From: JAPOUP01 sp965203255
GTDB lineage: Bacteria > Pseudomonadota > Alphaproteobacteria > Rhodobacterales > Rhodobacteraceae
Length of the DNA stretch: 64,000 nt
Direction of reading: 5' to 3'
Assembly: GCA_965203255.1 (NCBI GenBank)
Contig: OZ241882.1
Location: forward strand, 4,154,001 to 4,218,000
A program made the translations under genes and the position numbers. Below the pieces are notes generated by a model. It ran no database searches, was not told where the DNA came from, and saw only the letters and a program-made list of their open reading frames with translations. This document shows positions 8,453-16,552 of the stretch, piece by piece. The first letter of the stretch is position 1, and each line of letters begins with the position of its first letter.

Positions 8453-8737
8453 ATGGCCTCTCCAGCAGTGACTCCCGGCCGCGCCCGCGCGGCCGAGGAA
8501 AGCTACCGCAGGTCGTTCCGGGACGCGGTGATGCCCCACCTCGGGACGACCCCCGCGAAGGCGGCCTACCTGGAGGCGGCGCTCGACATTCTCTGGGAGT
8601 ATGACGGGCTGTCTCCCTATGAGATGGCCGTCAACGCCTGGAACAGCGGCAACCGGGAGCTCTACGAAAGCGCGCTCGCCGACGACCGCCGGCTCGCCGA
8701 GCTCGCGGCTGCGGTCAGGTCCGGGGAAGAGGGGTGA
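8453..8737 (+). CDS. Small protein upstream of PIN gene, putative antitoxin
   Basis: This is a 94-aa, largely helical protein (SYRRSFRDAVMPHL..., LEAALDILWEYDGLSPYEMAVNAWNSGNRELYESAL) that I do not recognise as a named family. The ATG at 8453 has a good GGAGGCAAGAGG ribosome-binding site. Its stop overlaps the GTG of the next gene (GTGA), a coupling typical of type II toxin-antitoxin pairs. Because the next gene encodes a PIN-domain protein, an antitoxin role is a reasonable inference from position and size. No DNA-binding motif is obvious. Confidence 0.5.
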   Translation: MASPAVTPGRARAAEESYRRSFRDAVMPHLGTTPAKAAYLEAALDILWEYDGLSPYEMAVNAWNSGNRELYESALADDRRLAELAAAVRSGEEG

Positions 8738-9633
8738 CCGCACCCGAAGGCGCACAGGTCGCCGCCGACACCGAACTGGTCCGCCACTCGACGCCCCGAC
8801 GCTGTCTCACCGTCCTGGAGGACCTGCGCGGCCGCCGCGTCGCCATCCTCCCGACGGTCGCCCACGAGCTGCGGGGGCGTATCCCGCTGCAGGCGGCGGC
8901 ATACGTCAGGGGAATCCGCGAACGGGACGGGAAGTGGAGCGGCAGCCAGATCCAGACGGCCGCCCGCGCCGCGGGCGCCGAGGCGGCGGAGTGGTGGGAG
9001 GACTGGCGCTTGCGGAACGACTCGATCCACGAGCATGTTCCGGATCCGGGAACTTCACATTACAGCCTGACAGTCGCCTCCCTTCCCGACGAGGCGTTCC
9101 TGGACACTGACGGGAACGACCAGCTGGTCCATGCCCAGGCATGGGCGCATGGCATCGACATTCTGGCGAGCCGGAACCGCAGGAGCGTTGTCAGGAAGGA
9201 ACTGGAGCGTCATTTCGCGGCGCTCGACGGCCCGCTCCCGCCAATCGAGGTCAGGAACCTCCACGAACATACCACTGCCGTCGCCGGGACCGAACGGCGG
9301 GATGTCTCGGAGGTCGCGCTGGAGGCGATGCCATTTGCCGTCATCCCCGAGGACTGGACATCCGGGAAACACGTCGGCGTCCGCTCCTCCTGCGACAGGT
9401 TCATCAGGAACCTGAACACCGCCCCAGGCCGCCGCGTCCGAATGACAGCCGAGGGGAACACGCTCTCCCGAATGCTGGACAGAGCGGTTCAGCGCCTCGG
9501 TCATGCCGCCTTCATCGAACGCTGTGAGGCGGCGTATGCCATACGCCCGGCGGCGGCGCGGGAAGCCGGGAAGCGGTTTCACGGCAGGACGCGCGCCGCC
9601 GTGCGGTGGACCGGCATCGATCCCTGGGCATGA
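8734..9633 (+). CDS. PIN-domain protein, putative toxin nuclease with a C-terminal extension
   Basis: The product is 299 aa from a GTG that overlaps the upstream stop. The first 160 residues fit a PIN nuclease: VAADTELVRH (Asp12), ILPTVAHELRG (Glu45), NDQLVHAQA (Asp129), then GIDILASRN, the usual position of the PIN T/S-x-N strand. PIN toxins cleave RNA using Mg2+ held by these acids. The remaining 140 residues are unlike a standard short VapC and have no family I can name. With the upstream small gene it forms a likely toxin-antitoxin operon. An ordinary metabolic role cannot be excluded. Confidence 0.6.
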   Translation: MTAPEGAQVAADTELVRHSTPRRCLTVLEDLRGRRVAILPTVAHELRGRIPLQAAAYVRGIRERDGKWSGSQIQTAARAAGAEAAEWWEDWRLRNDSIHEHVPDPGTSHYSLTVASLPDEAFLDTDGNDQLVHAQAWAHGIDILASRNRRSVVRKELERHFAALDGPLPPIEVRNLHEHTTAVAGTERRDVSEVALEAMPFAVIPEDWTSGKHVGVRSSCDRFIRNLNTAPGRRVRMTAEGNTLSRMLDRAVQRLGHAAFIERCEAAYAIRPAAAREAGKRFHGRTRAAVRWTGIDPWA

Positions 9634-9689
9634 TCCAGGCTGCACCGCGTCAAGGGACGGAGTTGCCGGATCACGGACCGGTCTGCGGT

Positions 9690-9997
9690 GTATCAACGTG
9701 ATCGTCTGAATCAGCCTGTCCGACGCCGCCTGTTTCTGTCGGGGCGGAATGACCTGAATTCCGGCCCAGTTGAGCTCCCCTTCATCGGGTTCCGTTTCCG
9801 GCTCATCGTCGGCTGCCTCCTCGCGGCGCAGCCTGTCCCAGTCCGCCCGTCCCTCTCCTGACTGGCGGGTCGCTTCCTTGAGGGTGATTCTGGTAACGGC
9901 GCCCTTTCCCATCTTTCCCCGCCCGGCGCGCCGCGATGATCCGGACCGCGTCACTGCGGAACCCGAAGACCGCCGGGATGACGGTTCCGCCGTCCAA
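9690..9997 (-). pseudogene. BrnT/BrnA toxin-antitoxin remnant
   Basis: In one minus frame (9997 leftwards) AVRIIAARRAGKDGKGRRY resembles the C-terminal end of BrnT toxins (RIISAR-A...Y). In the adjacent frame, from about 9912, ITLKEATRQSGEGRADWDRLRREEA and ELNWAGIQVIPPRQKQ resemble the N-terminal half of BrnA antitoxins. The ribbon-helix-helix half of BrnA is absent and the BrnT N-terminus is missing. An intact BrnT/BrnA pair lies 1.4 kb to the right on the other strand. The similarity is by eye, so this call is tentative. Confidence 0.35.
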
Positions 9998-10085
9998 GCT
10001 ACCCCCTTGCGACCCAGCGGACCGGCGCCCATCCGATCCGCGGCGCTGGACATCCCGGATTTCCGGCTGGGTTTCGCCGCCGCTG

Positions 10086-10649
10086 TCATGCCGCGCTGAC
10101 AGACCTCCCGGCGGATGACAGACCGAGCGCTTCCAGACGCTTCCCGATCGCGAGCGGGCTGCGCTCCAGAGCCACGGCGATCTGGGAAATTCCCTTCCCT
10201 TCCCCGTGAAGCCGTCTCACCCTGTCCTCCTCATCCTGTGTCCATGCCGCCCCCTGGCGGGCCGGACGGCCGGTCCCTCCCCCGGAACGCCCGGCGGCCG
10301 CGCCGCCGCCTGCCCGCCGGACCCCCGCCGTCTTGCGTGGGACGGGCCCGGGCCGGACGTCCGCCCATGTATGGACCGGCCCGTCGAACCTCTCCGTCTC
10401 CCGCCGCTCCATCCAGTCCGACAGCGCCGCCAGCGCGGAGGGCAGCGCGGTGGCGAGGAACCTCCCCCCTTCCAGCGTGAATGTCGCCATCGTCCCGCGT
10501 CCGTCCTCCACCGCCACGTAGTGCAGGACCACGTCGCCGCCGACATCGGCGGCGCGGAACATGTACCGGTCATCGCCGCTGCTGGACTCTGCGTCCCAAA
10601 CGAAATCCGGCCTCGCGCCGCCGCCCTGTCCGTCCATGGCAACCATCAT
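10086..10649 (-). CDS. SANT/Myb-like helix-turn-helix protein of unknown role
   Basis: A protein of about 187 aa with two parts. The N-terminal 80 residues (YMFRAADVGGDVVLHYVAVE, TMATFTLEGGRFLATALPSA) look like a beta-rich domain I cannot name. An Arg/Gly-rich linker then leads to AAWTQDEEDRVRRLHGEGK, SQIAVALERSPLAIGKRLEALGL, which matches the W..eE....L...G...I...l.Rs..Ai..rL spacing of SANT/Myb-type DNA-binding helices. The start is uncertain: ATG 10649 and ATG 10637 are both possible, and a GTG at 10673 extends it. It lies in a mobile region and probably binds DNA, which is inference. Confidence 0.5.
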   Translation of the reverse strand: MMVAMDGQGGGARPDFVWDAESSSGDDRYMFRAADVGGDVVLHYVAVEDGRGTMATFTLEGGRFLATALPSALAALSDWMERRETERFDGPVHTWADVRPGPVPRKTAGVRRAGGGAAAGRSGGGTGRPARQGAAWTQDEEDRVRRLHGEGKGISQIAVALERSPLAIGKRLEALGLSSAGRSVSAA

Positions 10650-10673
10650 GCTTCGGTCGGTGCAGTGTGCCAC

Positions 10674-11400
10674 CGGAGCGCCCGGCGCTCAAGCGCGGCG
10701 GCGCAGGGGTCCGGTCCTTTGCCTAAGCTCCATTACGTGTGCCTGGTCCGGGTTTCCCGAGGCGGACAGCGGTTCCCACTGGATTTTCCCTGTCTGTTTC
10801 CGGGCCATTATGGGATCAATCCGGATCTTCGTCGACCTTTCGGCCCGAAGCGGAGGCGTCGCGGCAAAAGTCGATGGGTCGGGCGCGGCCGGACGTCCCG
10901 CTCACGGCGTCGCTGCCCCGGATCACCGCGGAGCGTCGCAAAGCTATCGCTCGGGCGCTCGGGGAGGCCATCCATCCGCACCGGTCCCGCTCCAGGGGGC
11001 ATGGGAGGGTGTAGCCCAGGATTCCTGTCAAGCTGCTGCGACCTGATGGGTGTAGCCGAGGATTTTTGACTCCTGTCCACTTTCTTTCCATTTTCCTGAC
11101 CCATGGTCCTGGAGCGCGTGCCGGGCGGATCAAGCCTCCGGGGCATTACAGGAATCCTGGGCTGCATCCGGCATGGGAATGGGCCTGTGAGGGATGTTGG
11201 GATCCGTAGCTGGGCGGAGTGGTGGGGCGTCACATGGGCCGAATTTCCTTTCTGGTGAACCCGGATTGAGGTAGGGTTTCCGAAAGGTTCCAGCCTGCCT
11301 GACGGCGGAGTTCCGGGCAGGGCGACATTGTGGGGAGGATACGGAGCAGGCATCGATCATTCAGGTACAGTAATTATACTTGATGGGTGCTATGCTCCCC
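10674..11400. other. Non-coding stretch with a long inverted repeat
   Basis: I find no convincing gene in these 727 bases. They carry an imperfect 19-bp inverted repeat: the reverse complement of 11010-11028 is ACAGGAATCCTGGGCTACA, and 11148-11166 reads ACAGGAATCCTGGGCTGCA (18 of 19). A partial third copy (GTGTAGCCGAGGATT) is at 11050-11064, and a related GGGCTACACCCA lies at 54819-54830. The pattern suggests the scar of a small insertion element. The last 30 bp should hold the brnT promoter. Confidence 0.4.
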
Positions 11401-11664
11401 ATGCGGTTTGAGTATGACCCCGACAAAAGCGCCGCGAACCGTGAAAGGCATGGAATCGACTTCGAGGAGGCCCAGGCCCTTTGGGATGATCCCCATCTGA
11501 TCGAGGCGTCGGCCAATGTCACGGTCGGGCCGCGTTTTCTGGCCGTTGGCATGATCGGGGCCAGGCACTGGACCGCCGTTTTCACATACCGGGAGGGCCG
11601 CGTGCGGATCATTTCCGTGCGCCGCCCCCGCGGAGAGGGGATTGCCAGCTATGAGGGCGACTGA
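11401..11664 (+). CDS. brnT: BrnT-family ribonuclease toxin
   Basis: This is an 87-aa BrnT toxin, a small RelE-like ribonuclease neutralised by BrnA. The family pattern is clear: MRFEYDPDKSAANRERHGIDFEEAQALWDDP at the N-terminus, a central vG..........avfTyReG, and VRIISVRRPRGEG near the end, where homologues usually have RIISARRA. The ATG at 11401 gives the canonical start; an in-frame ATG at 11383 would add six residues. The next gene starts within its last 14 bases, so the pair is coupled and probably autoregulated through the antitoxin. It appears intact. Confidence 0.85.
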   Translation: MRFEYDPDKSAANRERHGIDFEEAQALWDDPHLIEASANVTVGPRFLAVGMIGARHWTAVFTYREGRVRIISVRRPRGEGIASYEGD

Positions 11665-11878
11665 ATTCGACGAGCGCTTCGATGCGGGCGAGGACATGTC
11701 CGCCCATGTCGACTGGACAAACGCCCGACGGCCCAATCGCGAGGCCAAGCGGGTGAACGTGGATTTCCCGGTCTGGGTTGTCGCCGGGCTGGACCGGCAG
11801 GCCGGGAAACTCGGCATCACCCGTCAGGCGCTGATCAAGATGTGGGTCGCTGACCGGCTGCAGTCGCCGCCGGACTGA
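11651..11878 (+). CDS. brnA: BrnA-type ribbon-helix-helix antitoxin
   Basis: This is a 75-aa protein overlapping brnT by 14 bp. Its C-terminal half, KRVNVDFPVWVVAGLDRQAGKLGITRQALIKMWVADRL, is a CopG/ribbon-helix-helix DNA-binding domain with the beta strand RVNVDFP and two helices. The acidic N-terminal half (FDERFDAGEDMSAHVDWTNA) would wrap the toxin. As in other BrnTA loci it should neutralise BrnT and repress the operon. The order toxin then antitoxin is the usual one for this family. Confidence 0.8.
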   Translation: MRATEFDERFDAGEDMSAHVDWTNARRPNREAKRVNVDFPVWVVAGLDRQAGKLGITRQALIKMWVADRLQSPPD

Positions 11879-12267
11879 GCCGTTCAGCGGCGCATCCGGC
11901 TCGGCCCGGCCTCGTTTCGGACGGGGGGGGGTGTCCCAAGTCTGAATTGGCAAGCCGGGTATGACAGGCTCGGGGCGCTTCGGTACTGTCGGGCACTCGT
12001 TGGGAGGGGCGGTTGGCCCCGTCTATATCGAGCGGTCGGTCGACGGCAGGCCGAAGTCCGAGACCCTGGCGCCGCGGTCACTGTTCACGCCTGGGGCAAC
12101 CGCCACGCAGAAATTCCCACCAGTGAGATTCCGGTCCGGTTTCCGGCGTGGCGCGGGCGTCGGCGGCGGATTCGGGCGGATTGCGGGCGTGCGGGAACAT
12201 CCGGCGGCGTTCCGGCGGGAAAAAGGGATGTGTCGCGGGTCTGCCCTGGGGCGGTTCGGTCGGGCGT
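11879..12267. other. Intergenic stretch, nothing recognised
   Basis: These 389 bp are very GC rich and include a G9 run near 11924-11932. Several overlapping open frames exist because stops are rare at this GC content, but none has a recognisable motif, ribosome-binding site or conserved pattern. It may be flank of the decayed transposase to its right. Confidence 0.4.
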
Positions 12268-13668
12268 TCAGGCGCGCCCGGGCGCCCCGCCCCGCGGCGG
12301 CGACCGCCCGGACGGTCCGGCGACGTTCAGGGCCACAGGCGCGTGCCCGTGGGTCAGGGCGGGGTGGAGTGTCCGCCAGTCGGGGACCGGCAGGTCGTGC
12401 AGGCATTGCCGGGTTCTCTCCCGGAGGTACCCCGTCCGCCCCCTCGCCTCCAGCGCGGCGGCGAACACCCTGCAGGAGGCTGCCCCGGTCCGGTCCGTGA
12501 GGAAGGCGAGCGTCATCGTCATGGCGGGCACGGTGGTCAGGTGCCGCTTTCCATGCCCGAAGCCGGTCCCGGAGCGGTAGCCCTGGTTCTTCAGCGTGCC
12601 GGGGTCCCGTTCCCTGTCCGCCATCGGGAGCGGGCCGCGCGCATGACCGGCATGAGGCTGTCGCCGTCGACGGGAAGGTCGGTGACCCAGGAGAACCTCC
12701 GCTGCCTCTCCCCGCCCCGGTGGGTCGGGTCGTCCGGGCCGCGGTGGCGCCTCGCGATGCATTTCCTCCTGGTGACCGTCTCCCGGCATCCGGTGACGCT
12801 GGCCCTGATGTCGGGATGGGAGGCGTTGACTGGCGCGCCGTTCAGGCAGCGCAGTTCGTGACGGGTGCTGTCGGCGTCGGTGAGCCGGGCGGTGCGGGTG
12901 TCGGGTCTGGCGGCGGGGCTGGCGAACGGCAGCGCGTGGTCGCCGGGTCCTCCCCCCGGGGATGAAGCGGAGGCCGTGCCGCCGCAGGCGGGCGATGTGG
13001 GGTCCGTTGGACGCGGGGCCGTCCTGCGGGACGATGGCCTTCAGGCGCCGACGCTCCCGCCGGAGGCCGTCGACGGACCGCGCCGCGGCGTTGCGCCCGC
13101 AGCCGTTCCTCCTGTCCCCGTCGGTCCTGGCGGTCGGCTCCGGGGCCAGCGGCAGCACCTCCCGGCGTTCCGGGTGGCAGACCACGGCGGCGGGCATGCT
13201 GTGCGAGCAGGTCCCCGGCCCGTCACTGCGGCTGGCGACGCGGCAGTGGTGGCGGTGGACGGATTCCGGGCTGAAGTAGCCGGTGCCGTCGACCGGGATC
13301 AGGCAGTGGCCGTCGAAAACCGGCTGGTCCCCGGCACCCTGCCGCGCCGCAGCCTCGCGAACAGGGTCCCGACGCCGGTGGCGGCTGCCTGGGGCCGGCC
13401 GTGCCGGGGCGTCCGCGCATGGGGGGGTCGCAGGGCGCCGCCGCGGTCCCGAACAGCGTCCGGAGGTTGCCGCGGACGATGGCGTCACCGCGGCTGTCCC
13501 TGCCGGACTGCAGGAGCGACGGATATCTGGCGGGAACATCGCGGACGCCGACATGAGGTGGTCCGCGAGGCTGAACCGGCGCCCGTCCACCGGACCGGCG
13601 GTCCCGCCGAAGCATTCCGCAAGCGCCCTGACCGACCCGGGCCTGCCAAGGTCCTTCCGAAACCGCAT
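12268..13668 (-). pseudogene. Decayed DDE transposase (DGTGYFS-motif family), several frameshifts
   Basis: Pieces of one transposase can be read in different minus frames. MRFRKDLGRPGSVRALAECF starts at 13668. YPSLLQSGRDSRGD...NLRTLFG and PCDPPMRGR follow in a second frame, then LIPVDGTGYFSPESVHRHHC and HPERREVLPLAPEP return to the first. LKAIVPQDGPASNGPHIARL, LKNQGYRSGTGFGHGKRHL and MTLAFLTDRT complete it. This matches a DDE family I associate with ISNCY-type elements; the name is less sure than the fold. At least three frameshifts are needed, so the gene is dead. The complementary strand's long open frames here are shadows. Confidence 0.6.
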
Positions 13669-13837
13669 CGTCCCAACTCCCGTCAGTGAGGTCCATACGG
13701 ATTGCGGTAAGGGCCGGAGGCTATGATGTCCAGAGGATTCCGGGCGGTTTCCAGCCGCCGGGAAGGAAAAGTCCACCAAACCCGGTTCACGGAACCCCAT
13801 GGAATAAAGGGCCTGGACGGGCTAGTGGGAATTGCTG

Positions 13838-14230
13838 CCGATCTGGCAAGCACTCTGGAATTGACTCAGCGACACGAAGTTAGCAGAGAAGCAGCCGCGA
13901 GACGCTACATTCCCCGCATTGGCGATCCCGCCGCCGTGGTTTTCTCCAAAGCAGGCGTTGTTCGTTACGCAAGATGCAATGAGTTCTTTCCGGGATCGTG
14001 GCCAACCGGCCCCACAACATAGCGTATCTGCCCTTTCGAAAGCCGACATTGGCGAAGTGACAGACTGCTTCGAAGTAGATGGCGTCACTTGGTTGAATGA
14101 TGCGACCGGACTCTGTTTGTTCGAGCAAACCTTGGCACAGCAAAATGGATTCCGGATGACGTTGCTGACCGCCGAACTCGATGATGCAGATGAAGAATGG
14201 AATGCCCCTGCATTCTACGGTCGGCGCTAG
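13838..14230 (+). pseudogene. ImmA/IrrE-family metallopeptidase C-terminal fragment
   Basis: LASTLELTQRHEVSREAAARRY followed by AAVVFSKAGVVRYARCNEFFP resembles the region after the zinc-binding helix of ImmA/IrrE proteases (F.VS.eAaa.R). Homology then continues one frame over as DRGQPAPQHSVSALSKADIGE, VTWLNDATGLCLFEQTLAQQNGFRMTLLTAEL to the stop at 14230, so a frameshift occurs near 13990. The catalytic HExxH N-terminus is missing. Intact members cleave phage-type repressors or act in toxin-antitoxin systems; this copy cannot. Confidence 0.5.
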
Positions 14231-14494
14231 TATTTCGTCCGTGTTGGAGTGACGCCGGGACGCCTGCCCTGTCCGGCATGATAGCGTATACTGGCCGCAA
14301 CAACAACCATCAGGCCTTCCGGATCGGGCGGATGTCCGCTGGCGGTTCCGCGGGGCGCCGGGAAGGGGCAGGCCAGCAGCAGGAAGCCCGTGCTGGACGG
14401 CGGGGGCCAGGCGAGGCTGGCGATGCTGGCCTGCTCCGAGCCTTACAACAGTCCCCTCCTGTATATCTGATTCGGCTCGCCTATATGGCGGGGC
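14231..14494. other. Short spacer before the IS scar
   Basis: No gene is supported here. The last 40 bases resemble the sequence just upstream of the DruA-type transposase start at 54339 (an IRLAYM versus IRFVYA reading), so part of this spacer is probably that element's left flank. Confidence 0.35.
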
Positions 14495-14856
14495 ATGCAG
14501 GTCGGTCTCCGCCATTTTGATTCGCGGACGCTGGAGTGGCTCGCCGGTGCGCTCCGTGCCGGCGGGCGCAGCCGGCATGCGCTGTGCCGGGAGCCGGTCG
14601 GGCGCACCGGCTGGCGGAACGCTTCGAGGTCCACCACACGCCGAGGCACGGCAGCCGGCCGGACATGGCGGAGACCGGGACAGACGTCCTCTCCCGGCAG
14701 TGCCCCGCTAGGCGCATCCCGGACCGGGAGGCGATGGTGCGGGAGGCCGGCGCCTGGCAGGCGCACCGCAACCCGTCGGCGAAGCCGGTCGACCGGCGGT
14801 TCAGGACCGGGGACGCCCGCGTGAAACTGAAGTCCCTCTATCCATCACAACAATAA
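14495..14856 (+). mobile_element. Chimeric IS scar: DruA-type transposase start joined to an IS630 transposase end
   Basis: From ATG 14495, MQVGLRHFDSRTLEWLAGALR...TGWRN is near-identical in pattern to the start of the DruA-Tn5-like transposase at 54339 (MHVGLRHFDSQTLDWLAEAL). At about 14620 the reading switches frame to FEVHHTPRHGSRPDM...RRIPDREAMV...RRFRTGDARVKLKSLYP, the C-terminal end of an IS630 transposase like the one at 27158. Two unrelated elements are therefore fused end to end and both are broken. Confidence 0.65.
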
Positions 14857-14965
14857 GGTCGCGATACTAGGCCCGCCGCACCGTCCGCTTACTAACCTTG
14901 AACAAGCGCACAATCTCTGCGAAGGTGCGCTGTTCCTCATCGCGCATACAGCTTGGTTACGAGAA

Positions 14966-15013
14966 CCCCACTTCGGATCGGAAGTGGGGGTGTGTATAGT
15001 GTGAACATATACA
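14966..15013. promoter_or_regulatory. Hairpin and palindromic operator candidate before the HTH-ASCH gene
   Basis: A perfect 9-bp inverted repeat (CCCCACTTC at 14966-14974, GAAGTGGGG at 14981-14989) is followed by TGTATA-N9-TATACA at 14993-15013, which overlaps a TATAGT-like -10 element. It sits 19 bp upstream of the gene at 15032, whose product has a helix-turn-helix, so autoregulation at this palindrome is plausible. Confidence 0.45.
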
Positions 15014-15031
15014 GGATGAGCGAGGGTAGTC

Positions 15032-15826
15032 ATGAATGAACTGCAGGGAAAAATCATCGAGGTCAGGCTATCAACGCACACCGAAGCCACGAGGAAAACC
15101 GGAGAGTCCCTTAGGGAGATGCGCAGACTGTCTGGATTGACACAGGCTCAGATGGCGAAGCGTCTCAAGGTCGGTCAGGCCTCTGTATCAGGGATCGAAG
15201 CCGACCGAGGGGACATACAGCTACCGGTCGTCCGGAAGTTCGTGGAGGCTTTGGGAGGCACCCTCAGGATCACTGCGGCCTTCCCTGCTGAAGGCGCACT
15301 GTCTCTGCATATGTGCGACGCCCCTGAGGCCAGGGGTGGCCATGGGGATGAACTGTCGCACCCGGTCTGCACCGACGACACCATTCGTCCAGACCGCGAC
15401 ATGGTGCTAAGCATCCGACCGAAACACGCAAGCCGCATTATGGCTGGCGAAAAAACCGTCGAACTCCGCCGCCGGTTTCCGGTGTCAGCGCCCAAGGGCA
15501 CCATCGCGTACATCTACTCATCGTCTCCGGAGCGCGCAATGGTGGGTCACGCCGTGATTGCTGGCGTACATAAACTCGACGTGGAGGAAATCTGGCGGCT
15601 TTACGCGGATGCCGCATGCGCCGCACGGGTGGAATTCGACAGCTATTTCGAAGGGTTGAATGAGGGATTCGCTCTTGAGTTTGCGGATGTGCGTCGCTAT
15701 CCGGCGCCGGTTTCCCTTTCCTATCTCAGGGAACATGCCGGATTTCAGCCACCCCAGTCATTTCTTTATGCGAAGAGGGAGTTGAAGAGGGTGCTCAAAG
15801 ATCGCGGCACAACAGTATCTCATTGA
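15032..15826 (+). CDS. HTH-XRE and ASCH-domain fusion protein
   Basis: A 264-aa two-domain protein. Residues 24-75 form an XRE-type helix-turn-helix (REMRRLSGLTQAQMAKRLKV, QASVSGIEADRG). Residues 124-230 form an ASCH domain of the PUA-like fold (VLSIRPKHASRIMAGEKTVELRRRFP, IAYIYSSSPERAMVGHAVIAGVHKL), which binds RNA or nucleotides in relatives. Immediately downstream, overlapping its 3' end, lies a PIN-domain remnant. I therefore read it as the regulator/antitoxin half of a TA-like pair. Such HTH-ASCH fusions beside PIN genes have little published biology that I know of. The gene itself looks intact. Confidence 0.75.
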   Translation: MNELQGKIIEVRLSTHTEATRKTGESLREMRRLSGLTQAQMAKRLKVGQASVSGIEADRGDIQLPVVRKFVEALGGTLRITAAFPAEGALSLHMCDAPEARGGHGDELSHPVCTDDTIRPDRDMVLSIRPKHASRIMAGEKTVELRRRFPVSAPKGTIAYIYSSSPERAMVGHAVIAGVHKLDVEEIWRLYADAACAARVEFDSYFEGLNEGFALEFADVRRYPAPVSLSYLREHAGFQPPQSFLYAKRELKRVLKDRGTTVSH

Positions 15827-16115
15827 TACGAATCCAATAATCTGCTCGGAAGGAAATCACACCATCCAGCCAGCTTACGCCAACCTCCAACAGCTGGCAG
15901 CCAACCACACGGCCGATGTGTTCGTCCACGAAGCGATAGACGATGATGTTCGTAGGTACAGGGATGCAGCGCGTCGAGGGATTCCGCTCAGCAGACCCAG
16001 GAATCTCCGAAAACTGTGGAGCGTCAGAGCCTTGGCCAAGCAAGTGCTGGCGCAAACCTTTGGCCGAATTCAAAGACCCAACGATCCAACGATATTGTGG
16101 GTGCCACACTTCTGA
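15786..16115 (+). pseudogene. PIN-domain remnant overlapping the HTH-ASCH gene
   Basis: In the frame shifted by one from the HTH-ASCH gene, QQYLIDTNPIICSE begins at about 15810, which is a textbook PIN N-terminus with its first Asp. ADVFVHEAIDDDVRRYRDAARRGIPL follows. There is no ATG, GTG or TTG between the preceding stop at 15783 and YLIDTN, and the reading ends after about 90 residues at 16115, before the third and fourth acidic residues. The end coincides with GAGCCTCTTGCAAAACT at 16114-16130, which resembles an IS5-family terminus. I infer a toxin gene truncated at its 3' end by an insertion. Confidence 0.55.
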
Positions 16116-16552
16116 GCCTCTTGCAAAACTCCCCGGTCGAGCGGTTGTCCCCAAATGCGGGCATTTCCTGGTGGCTGGTCTGGATAGGAAGCCGCCCCTC
16201 CGGTTCCTGTACAGGGGCGAGGACGGAGACCGGATTGGCACCGACGGGGTCGATGAGGCGCGTGGGGTGGATGGACCTCCCATGTCCAGAGAATTCAGAA
16301 ATGAACGGGGGACGTCGCTGTGGAGAACTCCGGCGCGGGCGAGTTTGACCTGAGGAGCCTTGAAACATGTCGACGCGTCCGGCCGCTTCCCCTTGCAGCG
16401 GGCATATTCCTACAGGCACCTACTCTCCGCACACGCAAACCTCCTGTGGGTCCGGGTCGGTTACGATGATAATGTCCCCCTGCCTCTCACGGCTATGTCC
16501 GGAAAGTCTCCCGTAGCTCAACAAAGCCTACCCGAGGCTCCGGACCTGAAAC
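16116..16552. other. Intergenic stretch with IS-end-like sequence
   Basis: No gene is supported. The left edge starts with the IS5-like end GAGCCTCTTGCAAAACT, and the following 200 bp may be the rest of that decayed element. The right edge adjoins the 3' end of the TrmB-type regulator. Confidence 0.35.

Noticed and set aside
9055..9690. Continuation of the minus-strand BrnA-like frame antisense to the PIN gene
   Set aside because: The similarity stops near 9700 and the rest mirrors codons of the PIN-domain gene.
12865..13689. Plus-strand open frame of about 270 codons
   Set aside because: It is antisense to a recognisable, though decayed, transposase and has no motif of its own.
16114..16130. 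IS5-type terminal repeat GAGCCTCTTGCAAAACT as a full element
   Set aside because: No matching second end or transposase is present, so only a scar can be suggested.
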